DNA from: an uncultured Gemmatimonadota bacterium
GTDB taxonomy: Bacteria; Gemmatimonadota; Gemmatimonadetes; Longimicrobiales; Gaopeijiaceae
Assembly (NCBI GenBank): GCA_938030915.1
Contig: CALHIO010000141.1
Span: 1 to 5,198 of the forward strand
Direction: 5' to 3'
Length of the DNA: 5,198 nt
Part shown: piece after piece, positions 4,129-5,198 of the stretch
Position numbering within the stretch: position 1 is the stretch's first letter
Layout of the letters: every line of letters begins with the position of its first letter
Program-made: the position numbers and the translations under genes
The notes under the pieces: model-generated
Told to the model about the DNA's origin: nothing
Database searches by the model: none
The model's input: only the letters and a program-made list of their open reading frames with translations

Positions 4129-5198
4129 CGCTGGAGCACCCTGTCATGGACTTCAGCGAAGCGATCCAAGATGATGCGTCGATCGAAGCGGTCCACTGCC
4201 ATCTGCCGTGACTGTTCGCCGTACGTCGAGCGGAGCGCAGGGTCCGATGCGAGGCGCTCGATGGCGGAGGCGAGCGACGTGGCGTCGCGCACAGGCACGA
4301 GGATCCCGTTCTCGCCGTCATGCACGACCGGGCGACACCCAGGGATATCGGTGGCGATCAGCGGCAAGCCGCAAGCCGCAGCCTCGAGCAGCGCCTTCGG
4401 GAGACCCTCGTGATACGACGGCAGCGCAACGATGTCGACCTGACGCATGAGTTCAGCCACATCGTCCACCTCGCCAAGCCAGTGCGCGCCGCTGCCGCTC
4501 AGCAGCGCGTCGAGATCAGCCTCGCTGATCGCCGTCGGATTGCCGTCGACGTCGATACGGCCCGCCAGAAGAAACCTGATATCCGAACGAACGGAGAGCG
4601 AGCGCGCTGCCTCGATGAACTCGACAACACCTTTGTCGCGCAACATTCGAGCAGGCAAGAGCACCGTCGCCGCTTCCGCATCGCTGCCCCCTGATTCGGC
4701 CGGCTGGAATCGGTCCGTGTCAACTCCAGCGCCTTCGATCAGATGTGTGCGACCACGGACGGACAGCCCAAGTTCGACTACCCGTTCAACCGCCTCCGCG
4801 TTCTCGACCTGAACATGAACCCGGGCAGAGCGGAGAACAAAGCGAAGGAGCCACCGGACGGCACCGGACGCTCCCGCGCTCGTCTGGGCGTCGAATACAA
4901 AACCGAACCCGGTGACGGCACAGACCACCGGAACGCGCCGGGTAAGCAGCCGGGTGGCCAACGTCGCGTAAAGGTTCGGCTTGATCGTGACGGTGTGGAC
5001 GAGATCGGGGTGGAACCGTCGCAAGGATCGCGCGATCCGTGTGAACGTTCGGAGTTCGTCAAGCGGCCGGGTGCCAGCGCGGGATATCGGTATTGCGTCA
5101 ACCGTCACCCCGAGCGCTCGAATCTCCTCGAGTCGTCCCGAGTCTGCACACAACACATGCACGCGGTGTCCTCGGCGAACCATGTCGACGAGGAGATC
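4125..5198 (-). CDS. Family 4 glycosyltransferase (CapM/PglA-like), N-terminus beyond the window
   Basis: The frame is open to the right edge. The ATG at 5183 is preceded in frame by codons for DLLVD, and MVRRGHRVHVLCADSG matches the end of helix 1 plus strand 2 of GT4 proteins, so about 20-25 residues including the first β-strand are missing. Numbering from that Met: TVTIKPNLYATLA (64-76) and AVTGFGFVFDA (89-99) are N-domain blocks typical of CapM/PglA-type enzymes. EGAGVDTDRF (150-159), PARMLRDKGVVEFIEAA (177-193) and PSYHEGLPKALLEAAACGLP (255-274) form the GT-B donor-binding C-domain, with E259 and E267 making the EX7E motif. Related enzymes move a hexosamine or hexose from a UDP-sugar onto undecaprenyl-diphosphate-linked sugar at the membrane, usually early in glycan assembly. 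No transmembrane helix is visible. It overlaps the downstream SDR gene by 4 nt. Family is very secure; the donor is unknown. Confidence 0.94.
   Translation of the reverse strand, partial: DLLVDMVRRGHRVHVLCADSGRLEEIRALGVTVDAIPISRAGTRPLDELRTFTRIARSLRRFHPDLVHTVTIKPNLYATLATRLLTRRVPVVCAVTGFGFVFDAQTSAGASGAVRWLLRFVLRSARVHVQVENAEAVERVVELGLSVRGRTHLIEGAGVDTDRFQPAESGGSDAEAATVLLPARMLRDKGVVEFIEAARSLSVRSDIRFLLAGRIDVDGNPTAISEADLDALLSGSGAHWLGEVDDVAELMRQVDIVALPSYHEGLPKALLEAAACGLPLIATDIPGCRPVVHDGENGILVPVRDATSLASAIERLASDPALRSTYGEQSRQMAVDRFDRRIILDRFAEVHDRVLQR

Noticed and set aside
5181..5183. ATG as the true start of the GT4 glycosyltransferase
   Set aside because: The residues that follow match an internal part of GT4 enzymes, and the frame stays open upstream to the edge with GT4-like residues (DLLVD). 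The first β-strand would be missing.
1..5198. Transposons, integrase sites, CRISPR repeats, tRNA or rRNA genes
   Set aside because: I found no repeated units, transposase or integrase motifs, or cloverleaf-like segments on either strand. By eye, base and codon use are even across the window.

Overview
This 5.2 kb window looks like part of a cell-surface polysaccharide synthesis and export locus from a GC-rich bacterium, most likely an actinobacterium. The case for Actinobacteria is codon choice strongly biased to G/C at third positions, TAnnnT-type -10 boxes without a clear -35, a probable leaderless mRNA, and protein sequences (especially the tandem GT2 enzyme) that read like actinobacterial relatives. 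An assignment to class or genus would be a guess.

Layout. Left edge, minus strand (1-295): the first 98 codons of the ATPase of a polysaccharide ABC exporter (Wzt/RfbE/TagH type), continuing out of the window. A 121-bp divergent intergenic region (296-416) follows. It carries a ribosome-binding site for the ATPase, a near-perfect 29-bp inverted repeat, and a -10 box so close to the next start codon that the mRNA is probably leaderless. On the plus strand come the membrane permease of the exporter (417-1226), a 121-residue coiled-coil protein of unknown function with a tail seen in glycosyltransferases (1273-1638), and, overlapping it by 11 nt, a two-domain GT2 glycosyltransferase (1628-3313). 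After a gap of only 2 bp, the minus strand holds a compact NAD(P)-dependent sugar epimerase/reductase-like protein (3316-4128). Upstream of that on the minus strand, overlapping by 4 nt (ATGA), is a CapM/PglA-like GT4 glycosyltransferase (4125-5198) whose N-terminus lies beyond the right edge.

Working together (inference from families and context): the GT4 and GT2 enzymes would add sugars to a lipid-linked (undecaprenyl-phosphate) glycan on the cytoplasmic face, the SDR protein would modify a nucleotide sugar, and the ATPase/permease pair would export the glycan. No RNA gene, mobile element, CRISPR array or origin is visible. No stretch over 300 bp lacks a gene. The locus is a recognisable type rather than a new system. 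The points worth a second look are the divergent arrangement of the two exporter subunits around a palindrome, the stand-alone coiled-coil protein overlapping the GT2 gene, the compact Rossmann enzyme, and the terminator-free convergent junction.
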